The notes: generated by a model from the letters alone, not told the origin. Positions 48,853 through 61,935 are shown, counted from the stretch's first letter. The stretch is 64,000 bases of DNA from Okapia johnstoni (GCA_024291935.2 CM044317.1:19056230-19120229), one strand, 5' to 3'. Numbers and translations: made by a program.

Positions 48853-50470
48853 TATTACTTTCAGATGTATCTTTACTTTTAAAAGAAACTTTTGAAAGTA
48901 AATAAATTTCAAGGTAAAGCAAAATACAATCTAAAAGTAAATAAATAAATAAAAAACCACCTAGAACTGAAATGGTGGATTGATAGGCAGTGGAATTAAA
49001 TTTTTCACCTCATCTTCCCTTTCAAATATATCTTGTAAGCAATTCATTCATAGTGAACATCACCAAGTGCAAAACCCTGATGCAGGCATCACATAGTTGT
49101 GGTTCTGAAATTTAACTCATCTTGAGTCCTTTTGAAAATATGAAGATCCAAAGGCCTTCACCAAGAAATTCTACTAATGGTGTGGGGTGAGATCCAAGAA
49201 TACACATTTTTAAGAGGCCCTGATGAGTCTGATGTGCAGCCAGATTGAGAATTGAGTGTCATGGAAACTACAAAAATGTATTAAGATAAATTCCCTGTAG
49301 TCTTCAATCAGCCTCAAACACAAACTTGGGTAAATCATAACAACATCCTTTTTCATTCATTCAAATTTGAGCCAGTGCCTTATGATCCAAAAGGCACTTG
49401 AAACTCTTTCATTCAGTATTTTTTAATATCTTCTAGGCAAATAGAGACCATGAGAGTAGAGTCTTTCAGTTTTCAGGTGTGTGTTATCTGAAACACAGAA
49501 ATAAGTACTGATGTAAAGGAAGAGTTAATAATTACTAACTGTCCTCCAATTTTGTGGAAATCCTGAGCATTTCCATGGCTGAGGTCTATGCTCAAAATAA
49601 CCATCAGTATCCTACAAATGATGCTTATTCTCCAGAGTACTCTAAATCTCTTCTTCCTTAGCACACATTTCTCATGGTCTTTTTCTAACAGTGTAATCTT
49701 CCACAAAGCTCCCATTTATCTGCCTTTGGAGAAGGAGTATTTCAAGGAAAGGATAGTCTGTCAGCAGGTTAGTGATCATTTTCTGCCCTTGGGATCCTAG
49801 AGAAGGCCAGCTTATGAATCTTTAAGTCGTGACCGTTATGCATCAGAAGATGCTCATCAGTTTTGGCCACTTTCTGATTATAATCCATTTTGAGAGATGT
49901 CACACTTCACTGGAAGTCCACATTTACTTAAAACACATAACCTTTGCAATTTTGCCTGAAGGCTGCACACTTTAGATATTTCCCTATTTTTTTCATAATG
50001 GGAAGATGGGATCTAAAGTAATTCATTTTTCATTAAAAACATATGTGTGTGGAACATAATACCATGGTATATCATCTTATGTTTCAAGAGTATAGAGGTC
50101 ACTCTTCTAAATACGTGTTTAGGTACCAGAAAAAAAGACCAAAAAAATAAATACACTGTAAAAGAAAACAAATATTTCCTTTGTTTTAAAATGAAACTGT
50201 AAACTTCTTTCCAGAAAAAGTAATTGCTCCATTCCAGTCATATTTTAAAAATGTGTCTAAGGTTGTTTCTTAGGCTTTCAGCTCATACATTGTGGTGTTA
50301 GTGTTTTCACAAATAAGATTTTAGATTGGGGATTTGGAAGATTTCTCTTTAGTGACAGATAACAGAAAGTGAACCTAGTGAACGAGAAGATTACAAAGGT
50401 GGGAGAGATGACAGGTAAAACAGTACACACCAATAAGAAAGGGATGTGAAAAAGAAGTGAAAGATGAAAG
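48853..50470. other. GRM1: Intron sequence, nothing recognised
   Basis: A short (AAAT)n run lies near 48935-48952. No gene or nameable repeat otherwise. Confidence 0.5.
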
Positions 50471-50471
50471 T

Positions 50472-50683
50472 GTGAGTGTGTTAGTTGCTCAGTGTGAGCA
50501 ACTCTTTGTGGCCCCATAGACTGTAGCCCACCTGGTTCCTCTGCCCATGGAATTCTCCAGGCAAGAATACTGGAATGGGTAGGTACTCCCTTCTTCAGGG
50601 GATCCTCCCGAGCCAGGGATCAAACCAGGCTCTCCCACATTATAGGCAGATTCTTTACCATCTGAGCCACCAGGGAAGACCCA
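50472..50683 (-). mobile_element. Bov-tA SINE, minus strand
   Basis: TGTGTTAGTTGCTCAGTG, CCATAGACTGTAGCCCACC and GGGATCCTCCCGAGCC, with a clear head ACCATCTGAGCCACCAGGG. Confidence 0.94.
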
Positions 50684-51350
50684 AAAAAGGAACAGGCACT
50701 TGAAATGTAAGGACCACATATTATAAATTGACTGATCAAGATATAATAGAAAGCAGGGATGAAATGGAAGGTTATTGACCTAATTATTTTTATTGGATGC
50801 TTGTTACTTATAGTGTAGAAATAAGATGTCAGAATCCACTAACTAGAAGGGTCTAATAAATACATAACTAAATACGTCATACTTAAGTATATCTAAACAG
50901 AGACTCCTAAAAAGGTAGAATGTAAATCTACTAGAAGGGCTTCCCAGAGGAAGAAGCCAGGGTAGATGCCAAGGAGAACGCCAACACTGGAATAGGATGA
51001 AAGCCAGAAATCACTTCTTCAACCTCAGTAAAGACTGTGTCTCTGACAGACATAATACTGACCCTCAGTTTTGGTTTAAAACAAATAAACATTTTGCGAA
51101 TAGACAAATACAACAACCTAAGCAAATATTAGACCCAACTTTACAGATGAATTATAGAAACAGAGGCTGATTGAAGAACGTCAACCCTTACCACACTAGG
51201 TAAAACTTACTGATCCTGGAATATGAAAGAGAACTCAGGATCACACACAAAGCTATCCTATCTCACTATGACACTCCAAGCTTTCTGACATAGTTCCTAA
51301 ACAATGAACATATAAGGAAAAACATATATATATAATCTGGTTCCTACCAT
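50684..51350. other. GRM1: Intron sequence, nothing recognised
   Basis: No gene or nameable repeat. Confidence 0.5.
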
Positions 51351-51351
51351 T

Positions 51352-51398
51352 ATGTGTGCGTGTGTTAGTCACTAAGTCATTTCTGACTCCTATCACTG
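51352..51398 (-). mobile_element. Bov-tA SINE tail scrap, minus strand
   Basis: Only TGTGCGTGTGTTAGTCAC and TAAGTCATTTCTGACTCC remain, the tail end of a reverse Bov-tA. Confidence 0.65.
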
Positions 51399-51473
51399 AA
51401 GAGGTTACAATTTGATATTTGTATATCTATATGATGCTAGGGTATAGCAGGTAATTTGAATTTTGCCTGATCA

Positions 51474-51530
51474 AGATGGTGGAGTAGAAGGACATGTGCT
51501 CAACTTCTGCCAGAACACAAAAATCACAGC
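51474..51530 (+). mobile_element. L1 5' leader fragment
   Basis: CAAGATGGTGGAGTAGAAGG followed by ACATGTGCTCAAC and ACAAAAATCACAGC resembles the start region of cetartiodactyl L1 5' UTRs. No L1 body follows; BovB begins within ~15 bp. Confidence 0.7.
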
Positions 51531-51542
51531 TTAGATTATTCA

Positions 51543-53582
51543 GATATGACCTAATCAAATCCTTTATGATTATACAGTGATTAGATTCAAGGGATTAGAT
51601 CTGATAAAGAGAGTGCCTGAAGAACTATAGATGGAAGTTTGTAACGTATAGGAGGTGGTGACCAAAACAATCCCCAAGAAAGAGAAATGCAAGAAGGCAA
51701 AATGGTTGTCTGACGAGGCCTTACAAATAGCTGAGAAAAGAAGAAAAGTGAAAGGCAAAGGAGAAAGGGAAAGATATACCCAAATGAATGCAGAGTTCCA
51801 AAGAATAGCAAGGAGAAATAATAAAGCCTTCTTAAGTGAACAATGCAAAGAAATAGAGGAAAGCAATAGAATGGGAAAGACTAGAGATCTCTTCAAGAAA
51901 ATTAGAGATACCAGGGAATATTTCATGCAGTGATGGGCACAATAAAGGACAGAAATGTCAAGGACCTAACAGAAATAGAAGAGATGTGGCAAAAATACAC
52001 AGAACTATACAAAAAAGTTCTTAATGACCCAGACAACCGTAATGGCGTGGTCACTTTTCTAGAGCCAGACACCTTGGGGTGTGAAGTCAAGTGGGCCTTA
52101 GAAAGCACTACTATAAACAAAACTAGTGGAGGTAATGGAATTCCAGCTGATTTTTTTCAATCCTAAAAGATGATGCTGTGAAAGTGCTGCATTCAACATG
52201 CCAGCAAATTTGGAAAACTTTCAGCAGTGGTCACAGGACTGGAAAAGGTCAGTTTTCATTCCAATCTCAAAGAAGGGCAATCTCAAAGAATGTTCAAATT
52301 ACCACACAGTTACATTCATTTCACATGTTAACAAGGTAATGCTCAAAATCCTGCAAGCAAGGCTTAGCAGTAAGTGAACTGGGAATTTCCAGATGTACAA
52401 GCTGGATTTAGAAAAGGCAGAGGAACCAGAGATTAAATTTTCAACATCAGTTAGATCATAGAAAAATCAAAGGAACCCAGGAAAACATCTATTTTTACTT
52501 CATTGACTATGCTAAAGCCTTTGATTATGTGGATCACAAGCTGTGGAAAATTTTTAAAGAGATGGGAATACCAGACCACCTTAACTGTATCTTGAGAAAC
52601 CTGTAGGCAGGACAAGAAGCAACAGTTAGAACTGAACATGGAACAATGGACTGGTTCAAAATTAGGGAAGAACTATGACAAGACTGTATATTGTCACCCT
52701 GTTTATTTAACTTCTATGCAGATTACATCATGTGAAATGCTGGGCTGGATGACTCACAAGCTGGAATCAAGACTGCCAGGAGAAATAACAACCTCAGATA
52801 CACAGATGATACCTCTTTAAAGTGATGAGGAACTAAAGTGCCTCTTGATGAAATTTTAAAAAGAGGATGAAAAAGCTGGCTTAAAACTCAGTATTCCAAA
52901 AATGAAGATCATGGCATCCGCTCTCATCATTTCATGGCAAATAGATGGGGAAACAACGGCAACAGTGAGAGACTTTATTTTCTTGCGCTCCAAAATCACT
53001 GCAGATGTTGTCTGTGGCCATGAAGTTAAAAGACGCTTGCTCCATGGAAGAAAAGCTATGACCAAACTAGACAGTGTATTAAAAAGCAGAGACATCACTT
53101 TGCCAAAAAGGTCCATATAGTCAAAGATTTGGTTTTTCCAGTAGTCACGTACAGGTGTGAAAGTTGGACCATAAAGAAGGCTGAGTGCCAAAGAATTGAT
53201 GCTTTCAAAATTCTGGTTTTGGAGAAGACTCTTGAGAGTCCCTTAGACAGCAAAGAGATCAAACCAGTCAATCGTGAAGGAAATCGACTCTGAATATTCA
53301 TTGGAATGTCTGATGCTGAAGCTGAAGCTCCAATCCTTTGGCCACCTGATGTGAAGAGCTGATTCTTTGGAAAAGACCCTGATGCTGGAAAAGATTCAGG
53401 GCAGGAAGAGTAGGGAGCAACAGAGAATTAGATGGTTGAATGGCATCACCAACTCAAAGGACATGAGTTTGAGCAAATGCCAAGAGACAGTGAAGGATTG
53501 GGAAGCCTGGTTCACTGCAATCCACTGGGCTGCTAAGAGTTGGACATGAATTAGCTATGAAACAACAACAACAACAACAACT
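51543..53582 (+). mobile_element. Long BovB retrotransposon copy, defective
   Basis: The longest BovB here (~2 kb of about 3 kb), from the region between endonuclease and RT to the 3' end, finishing in an (AAC)n tail at 53560-53582. CAGATATGACC starts it; VQAGFRKGRGTRD-like and DYAKAFDYVDH-like sequence marks the RT. The YADD box is lost (TACACAGATGATACC reads YTDD), and several frameshifts and stops break the frame (for example near 51931, 52165 and 53120). Older than the copy at 241-1488. Confidence 0.93.
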
Positions 53583-53604
53583 TACTAATTTAGTAATTGG
53601 GGTA

Positions 53605-53715
53605 ATTGTTTAACTTCTTTATCTTGCAAATCAACCTTTTAGCTTGTTAAGACTGGAGATATCATATATTATTAGTTTAGTACATACCAAACCCTCAATA
53701 AATGGTAGCTATTTT
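53605..53715 (-). mobile_element. Probable MIR fragment, minus strand
   Basis: AATTGTTTAACTTCTTTATC and AAACCCTCAATAAATGG resemble the reverse-strand MIR end. Diverged. Confidence 0.5.
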
Positions 53716-53885
53716 TATGTATTTACACAAATAAACCATGCTTATTTTCACTTCCTTCAAATAAAATATAGGAATTAGAACAAATGTTTGCTTAATTTTT
53801 AGAATTTTAATAATTATAACAGAGAATTTCAAAGAATTATTACGTACTTATTCCAAATCAGGTTTTACATAGGTATAGTTCCATA

Positions 53886-54152
53886 GATGGGCTTCCCTGT
53901 TGGCTCAGTGGTAAAGAATCCACCCACCAATCCAGGAGATGTGGGTTTGATCCCTGGGTTGGGAAGATCCCCTGGAGAAAGAAACGGCAACCCACTCTAG
54001 TATTCTTACCTGGCAAATCCCATTGACAGAGGAGCCTGGCAGACTATAGTCCATGGGGTCACAAAAGAGTCAAACACAATTTAGAGACTTTGTTCTGGTG
54101 TTTTAGTTGCTAAGTCATGTCTGACTGTTTTCTTAGTGACTAAACAATAACA
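53886..54152 (+). mobile_element. Bov-tA SINE with internal inverted tail segment
   Basis: Bracketed by AGTTCCATA (53877-53885 and 54153-54161). Head TGGGCTTCCCTGTTGGCTC, middle block and CCATGGGGTCACAAAAGAG are forward. At about 54098-54130 a reverse-strand tail piece (TTAGTTGCTAAGTCATGTC) follows, then a forward tail end (AGTGACTAAACAATAAC). Confidence 0.92.
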
Positions 54153-54161
54153 AGTTCCATA

Positions 54162-54465
54162 AATAAAGACTGGTATGCAAATAGAGAATTATATTGTGGA
54201 GTCTCATGTTAAAGATAATGAGCTTGAAAATCAGGGCTTCCTTTTTGAAATATCATGTAAAACATTTAACACTAAGAGAGAAATAAAAAGGATTCAAATA
54301 ATTAGAAATGTAAAATAATTTATCAGAGATATCTCAGTTTATTTTCCCAAATAAGGTGGCTCTGACCAATGAAATAAATCTCTAAAAGAAAGAACAAACT
54401 GAAAAAAAAACAAAAACTAACAGCTAATATCTCTTACATAAAACAATCACACAGTATAACTTAAT
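54162..54465. other. GRM1: Intron sequence, nothing recognised
   Basis: AT-rich, no gene or nameable repeat. Confidence 0.5.
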
Positions 54466-54469
54466 GAAT

Positions 54470-54920
54470 GAATTCTGCAGTCAAATTGTCTAGTTTCACA
54501 TCCCAACTACAACAGTTTTTGACAAGTTCTTTACATCTCCATACATTAAAATAAATGATATCAGTACCTATTTTATCAGATTGTTGTGACAGGTAAGTTT
54601 ATGTATATAAAGTGCTTACAGGGGCTTCCCAAGTGGAACAGTGGTAAACAATCCACCTGCCAATGCAGGATATGCAAGAGACGTGTGTTTGATCCTTGGC
54701 TCACAGAAGATACCCTGGAGAAGGAAATGGCAACCCAGTCCAGTATTTTTGCCTGGAAATTTCCATGGACAGAGGAGTCTGGCAGGCTACAGTTAATGGG
54801 GTTGCAAAGAGTTGAACATGACTGAGCATCTGAGCATTGAACACATACAAAGTGCTTAAAAAAGCGCCTGGCATACAGTGAGTCCTAAACAAATGTTATC
54901 ACCATTATCATCATCACCAT
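54470..54920 (-). mobile_element. MIR SINE, minus strand, split by a Bov-tA
   Basis: Left part: ACAAGTTCTTTACATCTCC and ATATCAGTACCTATTTTATC with GATTGTTGTGACAGG. Right part, after the inserted SINE: AAGCGCCTGGCATACAGTG and CCTAAACAAATGTTATC. Together they give the reverse MIR order. Confidence 0.8.
54619..54848 (+). mobile_element. Bov-tA SINE nested in MIR, with target-site duplication
   Basis: Flanked by AAAGTGCTTA (54609-54618 and 54849-54858), which is itself MIR sequence. Head GGGGCTTCCCAAGTGG, CAACCCAGTCCAGTATTT and GTTGAACATGACTGAGC give forward orientation. Confidence 0.94.
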
Positions 54921-57900
54921 AACAATTCAAATATAATTATACATATGCTCTGCAGAATTTGAGAAGCATCTTGAAGGAGGTAGTTTTAAGAACCAAGAAA
55001 GAATGATTCTTTTGTGTGATGATTAACTTGACTATGGTTAGTTAACTTACTTGATAAGAATATTATTCCAATTTGTCCAAAGTCAAAGGTTTGATTTTTA
55101 CGTGGATATGCTGGCTACATTCCAAGACAACAAATTAAGACACTAATTCTAAGCAATTCTATTCAATAAATTCTCCAGGTTTTTACAAGGTGACTGGCAA
55201 AAAGTGTATATTGATTAATCTAAATTCATGAATAATTTTAGAAAAAAATGAATCTATAAATACACTCTTTTTGAACATAGTTCAGTCATATGGTCTTAAT
55301 ATATTATAAATTCTAGAACTTGAAAAATATCTAAAGATGATCTGGAGCCAAGTCATTAATTTTTATAAGGAAAAAAGACAGTCAGAGACAAAAAGTGACA
55401 AGATCCCATGATTACTCTGTGGCTGAGCTAGAACTCTTAGCTCATATTTTCTTTTGGTTTTTGACTACGTATAGTCATTAAATACAGGATTTTTAAGATC
55501 TCTGAGAACTTTCTAAAATTCTATTTGTCATGATGGTTTATTATTCCATTATAAAGAACTAAGTCCTGGTGACAGAATGTAGACTTTGAAGGCCATTGCA
55601 AGGACTTTGTTATGAGAAAAATGAAAAGCCATTTTCAGGCATTGAGCATGTAAGATTAAAAGACATTACCTGACTTAAATTTTTAAAAGACCCCTTTGCC
55701 TTAAGAATAGATGTGGGAAAGGGCAAGGATCAATTAGTAGGTTTTTACAAAAACCCAAGGGAGAGATGATGTTGGCTTGGACTGGGATCGTAATAGAAAG
55801 AATGCTATTAAGTCGTCAAAGTCTGGATATGTTTTGACTGTAGCGCAAACAATCTTTCTTTCTGTGTTGGATGTGAAGTGTAAGAGAAAAGAGGAGTCAA
55901 GGGGAGGTAAAGGGATACAAATCTCCATTCAGGAATTTCTATTATTTTTTTCTTAACTAAATGTATCTTGCTGCAGTCTACACCATGATTTACTTATCTT
56001 CATCTCTATGAAAAGAGGTCCATCGCGACGTACACAATGTCTTCTCTGAAATCAGCAGCATCCAGAATTATACCATGTATTGTGAAAGAAACTAAATAGT
56101 GGCTCCTGACCTCAAAGGAGTTTATTGTTTGGTAAGTTAAAGCCCCTTATATGGGAAGGAGATATATTTGACAGCATTACAAATGTAGCTAGAAGTTGCA
56201 ACTTGGTGTTAAACTGGAACCCTTGTGGACATGTCTGCCAAAATTAGGGAACCAAGCACATAAAATGTCATTGGCATGAGGAACAGGGGAGTGTTTGGGT
56301 TAGAATTCATCATACAGGAATTAGGAGAATCAAGCTTCTGAAGGAAAGGCTAATTAGGTATGCTATAGTGTTATTTCTTGTCTTTATTGCCAGCTCAGCT
56401 CCCTCTGGACTCATATCTGGATTCATATCTCTCCCAAGGAAGGGAGAGAGCTGTGAACAAGAATGGAAAAAGGCTGTTTTCCACCAAATGCTCTAATACA
56501 TGAGAGCAAAAGCCACTTTGATAGACCCTCATGGTATACAGCCCAGAAAATCAGAAAAGCACTGTGTGCTGTAGCTTTGACATCTCCAGGGTTCCAAGCT
56601 TTACTGGCAGTGACTATTGTATAGGGAAGTGTCCTTAGAAGCACAGGTGCTCATTGTGATTACAGTATCTTTAGGATACATCAGTAGAACCCAGAAGAAG
56701 TGAGCAGAGAAAGAGAGGAGTAAAACAAGTAGGTATCCCAGGTAGGTGACCTCATCAGGAGGAAGCACATGTGAGATTCAGAAATACCTATATGGACTCA
56801 GTTCCATTATTAGAAGATAAGCAAGACCCAGAGAGATAAGATAAGGGAATGAACTCTTTACACTCCAATTACTCACTACAGAATTTTGTATAAACACTTC
56901 TCATAACCAGGTAGTCTTTATACCCCCCAAAGCTCACATATTTGCTACATTCTGTTCAAGATCTCCAGAATCCAGGTAGTGAGCTTCTCTTTGGAGATAT
57001 TAAACGGAATGAATCCAGCAAAACAGACTTTTCTTCTTTTGAATATGGTAGCCATGAGAATTTTTTAGAAAAACCAGCACTCTTCATAAAAGCAGTCACT
57101 TTAAAAATCAATTAAAAAATTAAATATCTATATGCCATCTGTCCTGGTGCATATATTAAGAATGTTATTCCATGTAACATTTCAACAATGCTGCTTACAT
57201 TCTTTTTCACTCATAAAGGAAGTAACATTCCTTCTTTAAACACTGCTTCTTTAGAGATGCCTTCTTAAATAGCTTCACACAACTGCATCATGTCAAAAAA
57301 GCCAAAAAGACACTCTGTGGCAGTGTGCCAATTTCACCCAAATGCAATCATTTTTTTAATCTTGAATTATACTTTGACCTTGACTTCATAGTTTGTCATG
57401 CCTAGAGATCATTTCTTTGTTTCTTTATTCATTTAATTATATTTCTGTCCTACCTTCTACTCAAAAGTTTTTGACGGGCTCTTGCATCTAGCTCCAGATG
57501 ATAGTGAGGTTGGGTTTACTAGCATTTCAGTCATTATCACAAGGGCAGGTCAGAAGGGAAAAGTCCTGGGTGAGTGTCCACACCACTGCTGCCCACTTTC
57601 CTAGAGAAGGGGGTCAAGGCACTTGGCAGGTGAGAAAAGACTGTATTTTAGCCAGAAGAGAAAATACAGGAGAAAAAGAGATCTAGAAAAAATGAGTGGG
57701 ACAGAGTCAGAGATCAGTGGAAGCTTTCATTCTGGTATGTTTAGTAGGTTCCCTGGAAAAATTCATCAGTTCCGTCATGTATTCATATTAGAAGGCAAAT
57801 TAAACAAGATACCTGTTAGGTCAAAGATCCTATGAAAAATATGATGATACTGAAAATCTGTTCCCACACAAGTACACATGGTATAGAAAGAACACAGACT

Positions 57901-58392
57901 TAGGAACACACCACGTGCAATTCCAGAAATCACATGCTGACAACATCACTATTTGCCATCCCATAAATGTAAGAGATTATATGACCAAGTACCAGAGTTT
58001 GGCTGCATGTCCACACCTGCATTCAGCTAGTCTTTTACATTTCAGACCTGAATATATATTTTCATCTTCACTACTACCCTTCATCCACCAAGACCTCATT
58101 AAGATATCTATGCTTAGGAATACAAGACAAAAGCATTCCTGTGGTTTGGGGAGGAGGAGAGGTAGAAGCCCAGAGCAAATGAAAAGAACAATTCACCAGG
58201 ACAAAGCATTCTAGCAACAATTTCCCGCTTTTTTCTGAAACAATCTCATCATCTTGTCATCCACTGCCCTGCTTTTCTTTATCATGAAAATGGCAATAGC
58301 CCCACTCTCAGTGAGATTCAGGACCAAAGCCCATCTCACTGTTTGGAGTCAGGGAGTCCAGTTTAATGAGAGCAAGTACCTGTGTGCCAAAG
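54921..58392. other. GRM1: Repeat-poor intron sequence next to the GRM1 exon
   Basis: About 3.5 kb without a recognisable young SINE, L1 or BovB, in contrast to the 43-54 kb region. Several open frames of 60-99 codons (such as 57915-58214 plus) show no domain or splice context. Confidence 0.5.
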
Positions 58393-58403
58393 TGTGTGTG
58401 TGC

Positions 58404-58462
58404 ATGAGAGAGAGACAGAGAGAAAGAGATAGAGAGAGAAAGAGAGAGAGAAAGAGATAGAA
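58404..58462. repeat. (GA)n / (CT)n microsatellite beside the GRM1 donor site
   Basis: About 58 bp of GA-rich repeat with AAAGAGATAG interruptions. On the gene-sense strand it is an uninterrupted pyrimidine-rich CT/TTTC tract starting within about 8 nt of the splice donor. A short TGTGTGTGTG run (58393-58402) adjoins it on the far side. Tracts like this change length often, so alleles may differ between animals. Confidence 0.95.
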
Positions 58463-58743
<281 letters not shown>

Positions 58744-59407
58744 TCAAGACAACCTGACAAGGACAGCACTCACAAGCTAGAATAAAGACTCATTAGTCCC
58801 AAAGAACAGAGAGAACAGACTTGCCAAGTAATTTGAAAATATAACTGGGACTGAAGGAAGATCAGGATGGAGTAAAGAAAATAATCAAGTGTAATCAAAC
58901 TATCAACTCTGAAAGAAACAGAAAAATAATAACTTGGGTGTCCGCAGTAAAAATGGTTTTGAGACATAAAAGATGCTGTCCTGTTTTACAGCCATCATCA
59001 CTAGTGGTTGTCCCAGATTTTAGCAATATGGGAGAGGTCAGCACATTGAGATAGGAGGTCAACCAGCACAATGAGACATGTTCAGTTGAGGACTTGCTTC
59101 ATCTGGCTGCCAGGTTAAGAGCAGACACTCATGCTGATAGCAAGTCCTGCCACATTTTCATAAAGAGTGAGTAAGCCAAGCAAATGGGGCACCTGGCCAG
59201 GCTGGAATACACAGATAAAAACCTTCTACAGGGCTCAATCAAAGCTGCTACAGGGATCAATCATAAAATTCTTTCACTTTATCAACATCCTCTGATAAAG
59301 TGAAAGAATTATGGGAGATTTGGTGTTATGCTTTGATTTTAATATTATTATAATAAAATATACTTTAAAAGCAAGAAATAGAAATCAGTGAAATAAAACA
59401 AGTATCA

Positions 59408-59697
59408 GGACTTCTTCCCTGGTGGTCCAGTGGTTAAGGATCTGCCTGCCAATGCAGGGGACACAGGTTTGATCCCTGATCTCAGAAGATTCCACATGCC
59501 CCTGGACAACTAAGCTGCACCATAACTACTGAAGCCCACAAGCCTAGAGCTCCTGCTTCATAAGAGAAGCCACTGTAATGAGAAGCCCAGGCACCGCAAC
59601 TAGAGTGTAGCCCATGCTCGTCATAACTAGAGAAAGCCTGTGCACAACAATGAAGACCTAGTGCAGAAATAAATAAACAACAAAAACCCCACAAAAG
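59408..59697 (+). mobile_element. CHR-type SINE (long form) with target-site duplication
   Basis: Starts CTTCTTCCCTGGTGGTCC with AGTGGTTAAGGATCTGCC, continues through TAACTACTGAAGCCCAC, AGAGAAGCCACTGTAATGAG and ACTAGAGAAAGCCTGTG to an AAATAAATAAAC tail. Flanked by ACAAGTATCA (59398-59407) and ACAAATATCA (59698-59707), one mismatch. Confidence 0.92.
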
Positions 59698-59707
59698 ACA
59701 AATATCA

Positions 59708-61935
59708 CATCATATCAGTTCCCCATCTCTCTATTTCATGGCTGAAGTTAGCCCCCATCTCCTCTGTACCTCCACTCCTGCCTCCAAGTTTAGGGATTTT
59801 GGTACCCAAGTAAATGACCCAATATCATATCCTCACATTTTCTCAACCTCCTCTATCCAGTGATATTTCCTGTAACTCAGCTACTTTCATGTTGACATGT
59901 TTAACCTTGTATTCACAAATGTTTCTAATATCTCTGAATGTGGATATCAAGCATCCCAGTCTCTGTTTTTGTCCTCATCATTCGAGCACATATATTTTAC
60001 TATCCCATCTCCAGCAATTTTTCAACCTCATATTTTATTTTGTACTCAGCTCAGAGTAACTTGCCAGTTAATACTGATCATATCCCTTGATTTTTATAAT
60101 TTTTGTACATTACCTGAAATTTTTTATTTAATTTTCTCTTCCCCTTAGTTCCATGAGAACATCTTGTTCTGAATAAGTTATAATTCATTTATTCAATGAT
60201 GTAGCCTTAGTATTTAGAATAATTTTAGACACTAAATGCACAGTAAAACTACATTTGTTGTAACAACCCAGTAGAAGAAGAGGCAAAAATTATAAATAAG
60301 CAATGTAAACAAAATAAGTAACAGTGGGTAACAGTATTTGGAAAAAATCACTGAATCTCACTAATTACGAAGACAGCACAGTTAAAACAAGATGCTATTT
60401 TTTCATGATACTCTTTATTTATCAGATTGCCAGAATTGCAAAGATTCATGATATTCATTATTGGCAAGGCACAAATACATTCACTTTTGGTAAGAGTAGT
60501 TCAAATTTTAGTGGACAGTTTGGCAGTAGCTTTCAAATTTTTTCAAGGTAAATATCACATATCACATTTATTGCATAAAATATAGCAAGAGTTAAGTAAA
60601 AGAACTTTCAAACAATGATGCTTACAATTGAACTTACGATTGAACATAACAAGAACTTGCGATTGAAATCTCGATATCTATAAAATTTTCATGGACATTG
60701 TTGAAACCTAATAAGATTATCCTGTCTTTTTTAAAAGAAAGCATTCTTATTTCCTGTTTAATAATACCAAATTACCAAATTAATTTTTTGCCTCTTCTTT
60801 TAACTACCTTCAGTGGCCTCATACAGTCCAGTGAAGGCCAAATGGAAGATTGAACACATCACAAAATCCTCAGCATCCTGGACTTTGGAAGCATATCATG
60901 GCTCAGACAAGAGGCACTGACTGATAATAAGGGGAAAGACTGCAGCTGGCAAGTGAATGGCTCATCTGTCTGTAGCAGAGGGTGCAAGGAAGGAAGTCAG
61001 ATGCCACTTACTCACAATAAAGGCAGGTTCAGAAATCTATGAGGTACATAGACATCACCAGCCAACTCTTTCAGCCAAAGGCACTAAAAAGGCATCATAA
61101 GGGAAGCAACTCAACTGTTAGGGTCTATCTTTGGATTCTGATCACAGAAAATGGTTTTACTTTTTTATCAAAACACAAGCAGACTAAATAAGCAATAACA
61201 TTCTATGCATTCAAATAAGAAAATCCTTGGTTTTCAATCTAGTAAAGGCTTTAGACATACTCTATCCAAACCCTTCAGGCTACAGCAAGGAAACTGGGCC
61301 AAGTAAAATGGCTCACCAATAGGCATGAAGCTTCTTTGTGTTAGAATTGGAACAGTCTACCTTATTCCTAAGTTACTGCTTGTTTCTCTTTTATTTTTTT
61401 GACAGTTTGAAAGAATTCTCATTGACCAACTTAATAGCAACAAGCAATTAAACATGTATGTTTTTATAACTTTTTAAAAAATGTCAGCATAGTTTAATTG
61501 CTTCTATGACATACTTGTTTCAATTTCTTTATTCATATTTTCTTGTTTGGAGGGTAGTTATTCATTATACCAATTGATTGAGAGCTGAATATGATGTGAT
61601 AGACCATATTTAAACTGCTTATTTCTCTTATGAAGGCTGGGACTCCAAACTAGCATATTTCTATGGAAGTAATTCTAATATAAGAACAAGAATAATAACT
61701 TGCACATTTATAAATCTTTATATTTTAAATATCACATTCATAAATATTACTTCATGTGTACTTGTTACACTGATGATAGTACTAGATACAAATACTATAC
61801 AAAACAGGAAGAAAATCACCTCTAGGAAACTTAAAATCACATTGCAGTACTTCTATTTAGCAGAAATGACATGACAAACTTGAATGTAAATATTTAATCA
61901 AGATGCTGTAGGTTAGGAATCAGGAAAAGCCGCCT
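59708..61935. other. GRM1: Intron sequence, mostly unassigned
   Basis: Some L1-like phrases at 60420-60560 (TCAGATTGCCAGAATTGC, GGACAGTTTGGCAGTAGC) suggest a very old L1 piece. No exon or gene seen. Confidence 0.45.

Noticed and set aside
48656..48895. Leucine-rich small membrane protein
   Set aside because: The poly-leucine run is the CTA/TTA microsatellite read in one frame.
57915..58214. 99-codon plus-strand open frame next to the exon
   Set aside because: No recognisable domain, no splice sites and ordinary intronic composition; likely chance.
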